DNA of 64,000 bases from Taudactylus pleione (lineage: Eukaryota > Chordata > Amphibia > Anura > Myobatrachidae), in assembly GCA_031769625.1 (NCBI GenBank), contig JAUIMM010000535.1:558001-622000 (forward strand), written 5' to 3'. Shown here one piece after another: positions 22,300 to 33,796 of the stretch. The position numbers and the translations under genes were made by a program. How positions within the stretch are numbered: the stretch's first letter is position 1; the number at the start of each line of letters is the position of its first letter. Below the pieces are notes generated by a model that saw only the letters and a list, made by a program, of their open reading frames with translations, was not told where the DNA came from and searched no databases.

Positions 22300-24886
22300 C
22301 TAAACTTCCTCCAAATGCCCCACTATTCTTTGTAGGCAGCAGTAGGCCTGCATTAAGTAGCCCAAGGTCTCTCTCAGCTCCTCCCGAATTTCCCTCAGGA
22401 TGTCGGTTAGATCTGTGGAAAATATAAAAATTTTGAGGATTAAAATTACAAACATTTGAACATTACACATTATTCAATGTTACAACAAGGAAAAAGAAAA
22501 AGAGGTAGTATATCGGTGCACAAGTCGATTGGTTACAAATTACTTAAAACATGACTTTTATTAGATATGTATTATAATATATATCACTCCTCTAGGGAAA
22601 TAAAGCGGCGAAGTATTAAAATATATAGAGAAAGAAGAAATTAGAATTAAAATTAAACTGAGGGTCTTCTCTTTAATGGATTTATTAATCAATATCTTCT
22701 AGTGAGAAGATCAACTATCTCATCTTGATCGGATATAGATTAAATTATACGTCTGTTATTGCTCCATATCTTGGATCTCCTATGTGAACTCCCACAGTAT
22801 ATAATTTGTATAATCTATAAAATTTGTAGATTATACTCCAAATGTTGCAGATTCAGCTGCTTCTATAATATCGGCACCTTCATATCAATTAACATTTACA
22901 AATTATATTCAAAACATCGATGTTATGCCGATTAAATCATTGGTCCAATTATCGCTATACTAATGTTTGGGTTGCCTCTATAAATAGGCAAATAGATCCC
23001 TGATGTTGCGCAATGCTTGTACGTCGACTAATACCTGCAGATTATATTACTGCAGTCAAAAAAACAAAACACTACAGCCACTTTTACATAAATCTCGATA
23101 AATAGGAGTATTCAATTTGAATCTCAATATTACAGATTCAGTTGTTGAAATATCAGCAGCTTTGTATCTTATATAGTATCAGCCATTTACTATCAATTAT
23201 CGTTTGAGAGTTGTATCGCTGAAATAAAAAAAATCGATGTTATGCACATTAAATCATTGGTCCAATCATCACTTTATTGGTATTAAGATTACCTTTATGT
23301 ATAGGCGAATTCGTCCCTGATATTAAATATCTTTATAGAGCTGCTTCTATACTATCTGCAACTTTATATCACTTAAACATTTACAGGTTATATTGCCAGA
23401 TTCAAAACATCGATGTTATACCAAATATATCAATGAACCACTCATCACTATACTGATATTAAGGTTGCCTCTGTATGTAGGCAAATAGATCCCTAAAAAT
23501 GAGCAACATTGATACATCGATTCATCTCTGCAGATTATGTTGCTGCAGTAAAAAAAAAAAAGACTACAGCCACTTTGTCATAAGTCACGACAAATGGCAG
23601 TGTTTGGTTTGAATCCAATTGTAGCAGATTCAGTTGCTTTTAAAGTTTCAGCAACTTTGTATCTTCTATAATGTGTCCTTAAAACACAATGCACTTATTC
23701 ACTTCTAGAATGTTGTTGATAAACTAAAAATACAATGTGTTTGTTTGCTATGGAAAACAACACTTTGCCTAAGTACATTAGTACATTTTAAACACAGTGT
23801 ACACAACATCAACAAGGGTAGTCTGGTTCCTAACACCTTGTTTGGTGACATGTTTTTTTACATTGCAAAATACTAATCCTAATGTAAACATTATTTCCTA
23901 AAAATACAAAACATTTTTAATAAACCACTAAACCTATATTTTTGTGGTCCACAATAAAAAAAAGGCACAGACACAAAACCTAAGGTCGTAATTCTGAAAA
24001 ACAGCATTACTGCGCAATGATTTGGAACCCCATACAGCAAATTTTTAAACCAACAAAATAAGTTCAAAAATTTGTACAAATACATGGATAACACCAACAC
24101 CCAAAAAAAAAAAAAAAAAATTAAAATAAAACATACCCTCAGCGTGGTCGGACACAGCAACAGATGTTGGCGGAGATCCTTCGGGAGAGGGAGATTATTC
24201 GGGAGTGGGGGGAATGGTTGAAGGGGAAATGGAGCAGGAAAGACCCAATGGAGGGGAGATTTGAGACATTTGGGATGAGTGGGCAGGGGAGGGAGGAATA
24301 CTTGGGGAGGATTGGAAGAGGGAGGGAGGGTTACTGGGGGAGTATGGTGGTGGGGAGGGAGGGCTGGGTTGAGGAGATGCAGGTGAGGGCTGCTGGTTTC
24401 CACCAGCATGTCTTTGCCTTCTGCGTGTCCTTCTCTGTCTCCGCTGTGCTTCTAAAATGTAAACATAAAATCCCAAAATAAAAATAATTTTGAATTTCGG
24501 CTACACAATACAAGTACACTTTACACATTCTGGACAATAGGAACAACATACAGGAGGGATTTTTAACATTGACTAAAATAATTGTCGAAGGAATATACAT
24601 TTTTAACAGTCCACTAATTATTACTTTTAAACAAACGCATACTTACGTCTGCATATTTGCGCCCGCAAATTCATGAGGAGCGCAGGCGACCGGCGGCACA
24701 GGGTCAACCAGTGCCTCTCTAACTGGGCAATATTGTGCCTATACCCTGCTGGAGAGCTCGCCTCACCTCCGCATAGGCTGCCCACTTTATGCGGTTCGAA
24801 ATGGGCAGCACAGCGTTGGTAATGCACCTGTCCAGGATGTTTAAAAGGACAAGCAACTCTCTCCTGGTAAAGTCTGCGGCTCTCAT
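22300..24886 (-). pseudogene. Harbinger Myb/SANT-like protein B, three exons, broken
   Basis: Exons on the minus strand are 24,886-24,647, 24,451-24,137 and 22,412-22,300, with GTAAGT and GTATGT donors and AG acceptors in phase. Exon 1 starts MRAADFTRRELLVLLNILD and reads NRIKWAAYAEVRRALQQG. After a one-base shift near 24,745 it continues IAQLERHWLTLCRRSPALL: a Myb/SANT-like (NAIF1-type) helix set. Exon 2 is basic (QRRQRRTRRRQRH, a likely nuclear signal), then Pro/Ser-rich, with an in-frame TAA at 24,197-24,195. Exon 3 is an acidic helix (ILREIREELRETLGYLMQA) ending LEEV. It differs from Myb gene A in sequence and architecture. A role as a second partner or regulator is inference. Confidence 0.75.
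22490..23660. repeat. Complex AT-rich tandem repeats inside intron 2 of Myb gene B
   Basis: A block with AAAACATCGATGTTATGC, then CATTGGTCCAAT, then GGTTGCCTCTATA and AGGCAAATAGATCCCTGAT recurs at about 22,911, 23,227 and 23,405. A second block (TGCAGATTATATTACTGCAG; CAGATTCAGTTGCTT) recurs between. Spacing alternates between about 180 and 320 bp. It is probably a separate insertion that expanded the intron. I do not recognise the family. Confidence 0.65.
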
Positions 24887-25826
24887 GATGGCAATGGCCG
24901 ATTTTACCCAAAACATGAAATATACATGGGGAACAAAAAATATGATTGGCTAAAATATTTACACTTTCCTCAAAAAAAACACTATTGGACAATCCTTTCA
25001 TCATGTGTCCCGAAAAATAAGGTCACATTTGATTGGCTACAACACGCAGTGTGCAATTGCAAACATAAGAGTGCAAATGATCCTAACGCAAAATGCACAC
25101 GCATTTATAAAGTTAACACAATTAGCAAACGTACATTCACAGTTAATAAACCTTACTTTGTTTTACAAATTGTGTGAAAAAAAAATAAACGGAGAAAACA
25201 ACCACGAAATGAACAATAAAGTTTATTGACACATGAAAAAAGACTCGTTTTAAAGAACAGCAAGAGTTAAACACTTGATTAGATAATTGACAACAAGCTA
25301 ATAACAAGCTGATCGATAGTCCATGTAAACATGACATGTGACCATTAAAACAGCACATACGGCCGCAAACATCAGAACATAATTAGCATACAGCGACTGA
25401 CAGCGCCTGACTACGATTGATTCGTTCATTCGTTCAGATCAGTCGGTAGCTAGAGGAGGTGCAGTGCTAATGAATGGACAACACTTTGTTTACAATCGCC
25501 CTGCCGTACGATCGGATTTTGCAGTCGTTGGTCGTACAACCGTGCGGCAGCAACGACTGACTCTGAATGAGGTCCAGAGTTCTTAACCAGGATGCTGTGT
25601 TTTTTATATCAACAGGGTAACAAGCGACAGCGTTAACACAGCGGTATCAGTGGTAAGCAGAATAGCGGTATTACAGGGGCTAACAGCAGTATTTATTTGT
25701 CTCATCTGAGGGGCTAAGTACTGTACATCCACATGGCACCAGCTACACATGAGCAGTAGCCCAGCGATGACATCTTTAGGTTGGAGGCTGAGCTTCCCAA
25801 TGCCTCTGGGTCCATCAAGTATATTA

Positions 25827-26258
25827 AACCCTTTTTACACTGGAGCTAAAACCCGGGTTTTTGAAGGGTTAACCCGGGCAGCTCCCTGGTGTAAAAGGGC
25901 AGAGGGTTGGATCGCCGGGTCGAGTGACCCGGCAATCCAACTCAGGTAACTAGCAGGGTTTAACATGGGCGTAGCCCGTGAAACCCTGCTACGGGAACAG
26001 CGCACTCCGGGTCACAAAGACCTGGAGTGCGCTGCTAGCCGGCGGATTGGTCCGGCTTCAGTGGCGCTTGGAGATGACGTCATCTCCAAGCGTCCACTTT
26101 CACTCCGCAAAAGCCGGTCTATGCAGACCCGACTGCGGTGTGAGTGACGCTGACTCGGGAATATTCCGAGTCAGCGCCGGCAAAATTCCGGGTCTGATCC
26201 GGATAGGAACTTTTTTCCAACTCCGGGTCAGACCCGGAATTTAGGTGGAAAAGGGGTA
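25827..26258. mobile_element. Hairpin-chain MITE, second family, TTA target duplication
   Basis: The ends AACCCTTTTTACACTGG and (reverse strand) TACCCCTTTTCCACC are flanked by TTA (25,824-25,826; 26,259-26,261). The interior is again a chain of separate hairpins, for example GCAGGGTTTAACATGGGC, GCGCACTCCGGGTC, GCTTGGAGATGACG and CGCTGACTCGGAATATTCC with their partners. The 3-bp TTA duplication suits PIF/Harbinger. The end sequences differ from the GGGCCTGATTC group. Confidence 0.75.
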
Positions 26259-26261
26259 TTA

Positions 26262-27595
26262 GAGAGAGGAGACAGTGCCAGAGAGCACTGCTGTTTAACA
26301 GTCTCCCCCACCCTGGCCAAATGTAGTGCTAGTGTATGGCTTAAGTTTATATAATTATAGCACAATAGTTGAGAAATAATAGTTAAAAATGTAAATGGTT
26401 ACACAAAATTAATCTATTCAAAATTAGGAACAGATACATATGAAAATGCGGCAAATAGTAATAAGGAAATAGATTATATAAAAGCAGTGAACTGCAAAGT
26501 GTAGCAGGATATATTTGATACACAGTATATTAGTATGGGTGGATAATAATAAACACATATGCCTTACCTAAATGGAGATTCTTTAATCAAATAAATATGA
26601 ATAATGTGTTTGTAAATAAGAAAAGGTCCATTATAAATATATTAAAAATAGAAATGTATTGAATTACTGTATATGTGTAGGCACATACATTTGTAAAAAA
26701 ACTGGGGAGGCAATCCACTTGGACGGGGGGTGGGATAATGATGGGAAGGGGAGGGGGTAGGGGAAGGAAATCCTTGTACTGATGTAGATATATATATATA
26801 TATATATATATCTACATCTATATGGTTCAATGAGCACTATCCCTGCTGGAAATACCACATGGATAAACACTGGATGGCCCTGCAGTGGTTGCAGTGTTAT
26901 TAAGCACAGTGCACCAGATCTGTTGCTATTAGTCCCTGCTGCAAGGTAAGTATGTAGGAAGTCCCTAACGGAAGTCAGCTGTGGGGGGGGGGTAAGGCTA
27001 CCAGTGGGATTTACCTCACAGCTCTCACTGTAAGTGGGGGCACCGCCCCCTGTGAGATTAATCGGCACATGTGGCAGGATTATAGACTCCACCCCAGAGC
27101 ATGATGCTGGGGCTTACTTATTCCTGCAGCAGCCATATCTCCCGGCTAAGTTTCAACTGCTGTCTTCCACTGCTCCCAACTCAGGATAGTATCCTCCGGT
27201 GTAGCAGGGATTGTTGGTAGGTGATGTATGGGCTGTGTGTCCAATACAGTTCGGCCCACCTCGGTGGTCTTTTTCAAAGATGGTTAGGCTGTGTCTATAA
27301 ATATAGTAAGCAGTGTCCCAGCTCCTGCCTCCTATTGGTTTAATTATGAGTTGGTCCACATTACTCCATAAGCATTTGTCATTGGTGTAATGAAATGGCT
27401 GTCAGCGGTGTTAACTGAAACAGCAGTTTCTACATAAAAATTACAATGAGACCATATTAAATGAAGCATTCCATGAGGCCCTAAATAAAGGCAGAAACCA
27501 ACTATTAGTTTACAATAAGAAGGATAAATCACTTGGAGGGAATTTTGACATATGATTAATCACAGAATAGAATTATTCTGCAAAACAAATCAATT
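26262..27595. other. No gene seen
   Basis: It contains a (TA)n microsatellite at 26,788-26,811 inside a small ATGTAGATATA palindrome and a G-rich run near 26,985. No coding or RNA feature could be supported. Confidence 0.6.
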
Positions 27596-27599
27596 AAAT

Positions 27600-27955
27600 C
27601 CTGAGAAAACACAGCAATTTTAATAAACAATGAAGTTCTTGCAAATGTCTACCTGTAGTAGGGGTTGTGTTCAAGAAGGCTCCAGACATAAATAGAAAAT
27701 TAGTCTCCAATCAAATACCACCAATGACTCTTACACAAGTTTCATTAATGATGGAGAAAATCAGAGGATTATTTTACTGTGGAAGATGTACTAACTGCAC
27801 AACAGTCAACTGCGGAACCACCAAACCCATTACCACTTTCACATTGAATGTGACAAAGACCACTCACAGAATTGAAGATATGATCACTTGTAACACAAAG
27901 GGAGTGATATACCTATTATCATATATCTGTGGCAAAAGTATTTTGTATTGAATAC
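27600..27955 (+). pseudogene. Penelope-like element fragment C (plus strand)
   Basis: Plus-strand translation shows the pre-nuclease segment of PLEs: FKKAPDINRKLVSNQIPP, then YCGRCTNCTTVNCG (a Cys-rich knuckle), then DMITCNTKGVIYLLSYICGK. The last is the start of the GIY-YIG domain and breaks off at SILY. It abuts the 3' side of the L2-like LINE at about 27,957, so one inserted into or was joined to the other. Confidence 0.8.
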
Positions 27956-27956
27956 G

Positions 27957-30730
27957 GTAGAAAACTGGCAACCAATGGAGGGACTGACAGAGTGGCAAGG
28001 AAGATAAGCCTTGCAGCTACATTCATAATGGATTGTAATGGTGATAACCTGTTTTTGGGAAGACCAGTAAGGAGACTATTGCAATAGTCAATGAGGGAAA
28101 TGAGTGCATGGATTAGACTTTTTGCAGTGTCTTGTGTGAGATATAGTCAAATTTTTGGATATGTTTTTTAGATGTATGTAACATGATTTTGAGACAGATT
28201 GAATGTGGGGAACAAAGGACAGTTCAGAGTCAAGGATGACACCAAGGCAGTGAGCTTGTAGGTCAAGGTGGATTGTCAAGTTATCAACAGTGATCGAGAG
28301 ATCAGGTTGGTAACTTATTGGCCAGTGGAAATATAATTAATTCTGTTCTAGAAATATTAAGTTTTAGGTGGCGAGATGACATCCAAGATGAAATGGCAGA
28401 AAGACATTCAGTGACATGGACCAATACAGATGGTGATATATCTGGGGAGGATAGGTAGTTATGAGAAGTATCCGCGAACAGATGGTACTGAAATCCAAAA
28501 GAGCGGATTCATTTTCCAAGAGAGGTGATCTAGATTGAGAATAGCAAAGGACCTAAGACAGAGTCTTGCGGTACTCCAACTGACAGAGGTAGCGAAGAGG
28601 AGGCAGAGTCAAAAAAATGAACAGTAAAAGAGTGATCAGATAATTAGGAAGAGAACCAAGAAAGAGCTGTGTCCTTAAGACCCAGGGATTGTAGTGTTTG
28701 TATGAGAAGAGAGTGGTCAAGAGTGTCAAAAGCATCACAGAGATTTAGAAGAATTAGGAGTGAATAATGGCCTTTAGCTTTGGCAGTGACCAGATCAATT
28801 ACTACATTAGTCAGTGCTGTCTCTATGGAGTGTTGGAAATGAAAGCCAGACTGAAGTGGGTCCAATAAGTTGTGGGTGTTAAAGTGTGTGAGGCGAGTGT
28901 AAACAAGCGTCTCAAGTAGCTTGGAGGGGCAAGGGAGCTAGGAGACAGTAATTTGAGAGAGTGTTCAGAATTTTGTTTTTTCAGAATGGGAGTAATCACT
29001 GCATGCTTGAACAGTGATGGAAAGATGCCAGTAGAGAGAGAGACTATAGATTTTAGCTAAGGATTGGGATGAGCATAGGAGAAAGAGCTTTACTGATTTG
29101 TGAGTGTATAGGATCTAGAGGAGAGGTAATAGAGTAGGAGGAAGAGAAGAGTGTAGATACTTCATCTTTGGGCCTGATTCAGAGCCGGACGCAATTAGCG
29201 CTCGCTCGTCCAGAAAATAGGGGTGGCTATTCAAATGAACCGTTCGCTGTTTGCGGTCTGTTCAGGCCTCTAGGTCTGAACGAGCGTACAAAACTTGCGG
29301 TCGTTTTTTGGGAAACTACGCCCCCTGGCCGCTCGCATCCTACGTCATGTCCGCTATTTATTAGATTAATCGAGTACATCGAACAGGGTATGAACTGCTC
29401 GCTATTCTTGTGGTTGGTTTTTGCTACCACAATTTTGCGAGCAGTTCTGGCTATAAAATAACCCAGTGACGTGGTCAATGACGCTGCTGTTTTAAATATG
29501 CACACCCATAAAACGCCCGTTTTGACCTTTAAGCACGCCTGCGATCGGATCTCCACTCCCCGTTTTCAAGCACCTTCCCCTGTTACCACCCACATACGCC
29601 TCTTTCTGTCACTCAAATTAGCAGGCATTCGCTATTTTGCGAGCACATGAATTTCGGCCGCACTGACTGGTTCGCGCATGCGTATAACGATCCGTACGCA
29701 TGCGCAGTTGGGCAAACATCGCTCAGAGCGAACGAGCTGCCGCTTACGAGTGGCTCTGAATCAGGCCCTTTGTTTGTTAGGTCAAATGAAGAGAATGTGC
29801 CAGAGGGTTCAGGTAGGGAATTGAGCAGGTCACTAGCTTAGGAAGAACATACCATTTCTTTTCAGATATTATCATTCTTGTCCTTTAAAATAGGAAGAAA
29901 GATCACGTGCACAAACATTAACAGGTGGGTTGGGTGAGGGAGGGGTAAGAAGCAGTTTAAAATGTTTTAACAAGTCTCTTGGCGTTAGAGGCTTGAGCAG
30001 AGATAAGAGATTGGAAGTATGTTTGTTTGTCAGCGTCAAGAGCAGTACAATAAGAGTTGTAGATAGTCTTATATGTGAGGAAGTCACATGGAGTACGAGA
30101 CTTTTGCCACTGACATTCTCCTTTATGTGAGTTTTGTAGATGCCTTGTTAATGTTAGAATGCCACGGTTGACGTCTAAGTCTACGAGGTGTGTGATGAGT
30201 AGCTGGAGCTACTTCATTGAGGGTTTTTTCTAGAATCTGGTTTAGGTGTGATGCTGCAGTCTCAGGAGAAGTGAATGTAGAAATTGGTGGGAGTCGTTGT
30301 TGTAGAGAGGTAGATATTTGTTGAAAGTTAATGCATTAATATTTCTGCAGGTTTTAGGAGGTTTGGTTGATTTCAGTGTCATTGAGGTTGATGTAATGGA
30401 GGAGAGTGTGCAGCTGATAAGGTTCTGATCTGAGAGAGGGAAAGGACCATTAGTGAAATCAGAAACTGAGCTCAGTCTGGTGAATACAAGATCAAGGAAG
30501 TGGCCCTCCTGATGAATAGAGGAGTCAGTCCATTGGGAGAGGCCAAGATAGGAGGTTAGAGAGAGTATTTTGGAGGCATGAGGAGATTGTGAACTGTCAA
30601 TAGGAATAATGAAATCACCCATAATGATGTAGTGGAGATGTCTGAGGATAGAAAGTGAGGGATCCAGGCAGAAAAATGTTCCAGAAATAGTTGGGGTGGT
30701 GTTAGTAAATGTACCTGCACTATTTGCATG
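27957..30730 (-). pseudogene. L2-like ORF2: endonuclease end and reverse transcriptase
   Basis: Read on the minus strand, this covers the second half of the APE endonuclease, a linker, and the RT. RT motif A is [13 protein letters not shown] ([10 protein letters not shown] here, about 28,730). The catalytic YADD position reads YHLFADTS at 28,482-28,464, so the second Asp is missing. Frameshifts occur near 28,500 and 28,380. The protein would nick target DNA and copy its own RNA by target-primed reverse transcription. This copy cannot. Confidence 0.82.
29170..29768. mobile_element. Harbinger-type MITE, 599-bp family, copy 1
   Basis: The ends GGGCCTGATTCAGAGCCGG and GGCTCTGAATCAGGCCC are flanked by TTT (29,167-29,169; 29,769-29,771). 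Inside are GCGCTCGCTCGTC, TTGCGGTCTGTTCAGGC, a hairpin around ACTGCTCGC and GCGAGCAGTT, and GCATGCGTATAACGATCCG. It inserted in the L2-like LINE. Related copies lie at 32,942-33,539 and 58,933-59,532. Confidence 0.9.
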
Positions 30731-31538
30731 AGACCCCTAGAGCTCACTGATGGGGCTCATGTAATAGACAGGGATCCACAGAGAATTATTTACCTAGAGT
30801 AAAGCAGCAAGCAAGGTAGGGGTTAATAGCAGAGGCCAACAGATGCAGGTGTGTGCTAGAGTCTGCTGCTGGGAAACTGGCTTGATGGTCTGAAGACTTG
30901 CAATTAACTGGCACAGGTGGATAAGCACAAAAACAGAAAGGATGTGTAGATCTGGATAGTAGCAGGCCAGCTTTTCTGGATGCAGGCTGGAATTATGTTG
31001 AAGCAGTAATGCTAGATATGGACTTGATTTAGGCAGGCCAGCTACTCAGGATGCAGGTGGGAATACTGTTTAACCTGCAATGCTGGAAATTGATTTGATT
31101 GTGGCATACCAGCTACTCAGGATGCAGGTGGGAATACTGTTGAGTAGAAAAAGGAGGGGGGTTTTACCCCCTGTTGTTCCTCAGCACACTGAATAATACC
31201 TGCAACAATATATGAAGACTATATGGTCATAGAAATTCAGAGAAATTAGTTGCATGCATTTGCAAATACATGGGAGGCTGCTAGGCCATATCAATGCTTC
31301 TCTGTTACTAGCAGTCCCTAACACTCAGGGGTTCAAGTCCGGGGTGCAATGCACCCCAAAAAATGTCCAGCCCAGGACGCCCCCCAGGGCATCACACGAA
31401 AATGGAAAAAGAGTGACAGTGCAGTGTAAAGTATAGATGTGTGCGAGTAATCGATAAATGTGGAATGAGAGGTTAAAATATATGTAAAAAAATACATGAA
31501 TAATAAACAAACATAAAAGGTGATGTGAAAAGCAACTA
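30731..31538. repeat. Mixed repeats interrupting the LINE; tandem 70-bp units
   Basis: Bases 30,960-31,145 hold three imperfect units with GGCAGGCCAGCTACTCAGGA and TGCAGGTGGGAATACTGTT. Bases 31,330-31,400 hold GGTTCAAGTCCGGGGTGCAA, resembling a pol III B box, and a GGGGTGCAATGCACCCC hairpin. No coding sequence was seen. The parent element is unknown. Confidence 0.55.
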
Positions 31539-32088
31539 TGGCCCTCATTCAGAGCCGTACGCTCTGAGCAGAGCACACACTCTGAATGAGGGCCGGCCTC
31601 CATGAAAATGGAGCATCCTCCTGGACGCTCGTATAGCTGTGGGTCACCACCCACAGGCTATACGAGCGTGCAGTTTGATGGCCGTGATGGTCGTGACCAT
31701 CGCGACCATCGAAACTGCGAGCCGGAGCCTGCGGTTGAGGTTTTCAACCGCAAGCTCCGGAGTGATTTTGGCTCTATCAGAGCCAAAATCACTCCCACTG
31801 ACATCACTAGTGATGTCAGTGGGCCGGCTTCTGCTGGGAGGCGTTCCCGTGGGAACGCCCCCGTCAGGGAGGCACGCCCCCGGCACGCCTACCAAAGGGG
31901 GCGTGCTGTCAATCAACATCGACAGCACGCCCCCTTTGATCAGACACAACGAGCGAAGGACTTTCCTTCGCTCGTCGCGTCTGGCGCATGCGCGCGACGG
32001 AGCTCCCTCCGTCGTACGCTTGCTCAGTCCAGAACATCGACCCACTTGCGAGCGGACAGCCGCTCGCGAGTGGGTCTGAATCAGGCCC
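31539..32088. mobile_element. Hairpin-chain MITE, 549-bp family, copy 2 (reversed)
   Basis: This is the same element as at 14,607-15,155, in the opposite orientation: it begins GGCCCTCATTCAGAGCCG and ends GAATCAGGCCC. The flanks are TAT and CAT, an imperfect 3-bp duplication. All hairpins are kept, with small substitutions. Its long open frames on both strands come from the palindromic composition. Confidence 0.88.
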
Positions 32089-32240
32089 CATGTGTGTTAA
32101 GTGATGATGCCCTGAGGAGGCCCAGCCAGACCAGCCCCGGGGGCCCTACGCCCAAACGCTCACCCCAAATGTAAAATATACCAATTATAACGTCTCATGA
32201 TAAAGGCACATATATATTTTGTCAAATGTAAAGCCTTATG

Positions 32241-33796
32241 ATAAACTTCTCACACACCTCCAGGCCTGGTAATTGTAAAGGAGGTGGGGTAGGAATATTA
32301 ATGTCCCAATCTTTCACATATACAGTTCTCCCACTGGTACCTTCACTCACATTTACATAATTTGAAGTACATTCTATCAGAAATTTCACCCATTTTTCTC
32401 TACAAGTTTCTGCTATCTATCACCCACCTGGGCCACCTGTTACATGTGCCGCTGAGGCTCTCTGCCTGACTGGCTCTCATTTGTTATCCTAGCTACCTGG
32501 ACTCTGGCTGCTACGTGCAGTTACTCACCTGTTGGAAGTCTCATTACCTGACCTCAGCCTGAGTGACCAATCACAGGAGACCTCTCCCTTCATTAGGGAT
32601 TCAAGTCAGTTCACGTAGCAGGAATGGACACGGGAACAGGCAGAATTCAGCAGGACACAGGAGTAGGACTGGCAGGAACAGGACACTGAGGACAGAGTCT
32701 ATGAGCAAAGGTATACAATGGCAGGATACTAGACACAGGAACAAAGGTTAAGGAGCAAGGAACTGCACAGCATGCAGCGACCACGTGAACCTCCACTAGG
32801 TGCAGAAACTAGTTATATCACCAACAGGCAGGAACTGACTTGAATCCCTAATGAAGGGAGAGGTCTCCTGTGATTGGTCACTCAGGCTGAGGTCAGGTAA
32901 TGAGACTTCCAACAGGTGAGTAACTGCACGTAGCAGCCAGAGGGCCTGATTCAGAGCTGGACGCTATTTGCGCTCGCTCATTCAGAAAAAGGGGCCGGCT
33001 ATTTAAATTGAGCGCTCGCTCTTTGCGGTCTGTTGATGCCTCTATGTCTGAGCGAACGAACGAAACATGCGCTCACTATTTTGTAAAGACGCCCCCTGGC
33101 CGCTCGCATCCTACGTCATCTCCGCTATTTATTTGATTAATCAAGTACATCGAAAGGCATCTGAACTGCTCGCAGTGCTTGTGGTAGGATTTTCCTACCG
33201 CAATCATGCGAACAGTTCAGGCTAAGAAACAACCAAGTGATGTGGTCGATGACGCTGCTTTGTTAATTATGCACACCCTTAAAACGCCCGTTTTGACCAT
33301 TTGGCACGCCTGCGTTCGGATCTCCACTCCCTGTTTTCAAGCACCTTCCCCTGTTACCAACCACAAACGCCTCATCCTGTCACTCAAATTAGCAGGCACT
33401 TGCTATTTTGCGAGCGCTCGATTTCCAACCACAATGACTGGTTGGTGCATGCGCAGTATGACCCATACGCATGCGCAGATGTGCGAACATCGCTCGGAGC
33501 GAACGAGCGGCCGCTTACGAGCGGCTCTGAATCAGGCCTAGAGTCCAGGTAGCTAAGATAACAACCAGCCAGTCAGGCAGAGAGCCTCAGCGGCACATGT
33601 AACAGGTGACCCAGGTGGGTGATAGATAGCAGAAACTCGTAGAGAAAAATGGGTGAAAGTCCTGATAGAATGTACTTCAAATGATGTAAATGTGAGTGAA
33701 GGTACCTGTGGGAGAACTGTGTATGTGAAAGATTGGGACATTAATATTCCTACCCCAACTCCTTTACAAATACCAGGCCTGGAGGTGTGTGAGAAG
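32241..33796. repeat. Palindrome of LINE-flanking sequence, right arm split by a MITE
   Basis: The left arm 32,241-32,612 is the reverse complement of 32,832-32,941 plus 33,543-33,796, about 95% by eye. It includes LINE sequence (TTCACCCATTTTTCTC, CTATCTATCACCCACCTG) and TTAGGGATTCAAGTCAGTTC. A 219-bp spacer separates the arms. The break in the right arm is exactly the 598-bp MITE at 32,942-33,539, so the left arm shows the empty site. Confidence 0.85.
32942..33539. mobile_element. Harbinger-type MITE, 599-bp family, copy 2
   Basis: The ends are GGGCCTGATTCAGAGCTGG and GGCTCTGAATCAGGCCT. The flanks read CAGCC-AGA on the left and AGA-GTCC on the right, while the unoccupied palindrome arm reads CCAGAGTCC. 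A 3-bp AGA duplication is therefore directly shown. Confidence 0.92.

Larger units (their letters stand above)
15397..25575. mobile_element. PIF/Harbinger DNA transposon, 10.2 kb, three genes
   Basis: The left end GGACCTCATTCAGAGTCGG and the right end, reverse complemented, GGACCTCATTCAGAGTCAG continue as matching inverted ends for about 45 bp (GCCGCACGGT, GTACG). AGA flanks both sides (15,394-15,396; 25,576-25,578). Inside are a plus-strand DDE transposase (20,480-21,595) and two minus-strand Myb/SANT-like genes (17,706-18,940 and 22,300-24,886). PIF/Harbinger elements normally encode the transposase plus one Myb-like protein, and both are needed for movement. A retroelement-like insertion (15,566-17,052) and repeat arrays add to its length. 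All three genes carry breaks, so this copy is probably dead. Confidence 0.9.

Noticed and set aside
24164..24481. Plus-strand 105-residue Gly/Arg-rich frame
   Set aside because: Antisense shadow of the Pro-rich exon 2 of Myb gene B, which has proper splice sites and phase.
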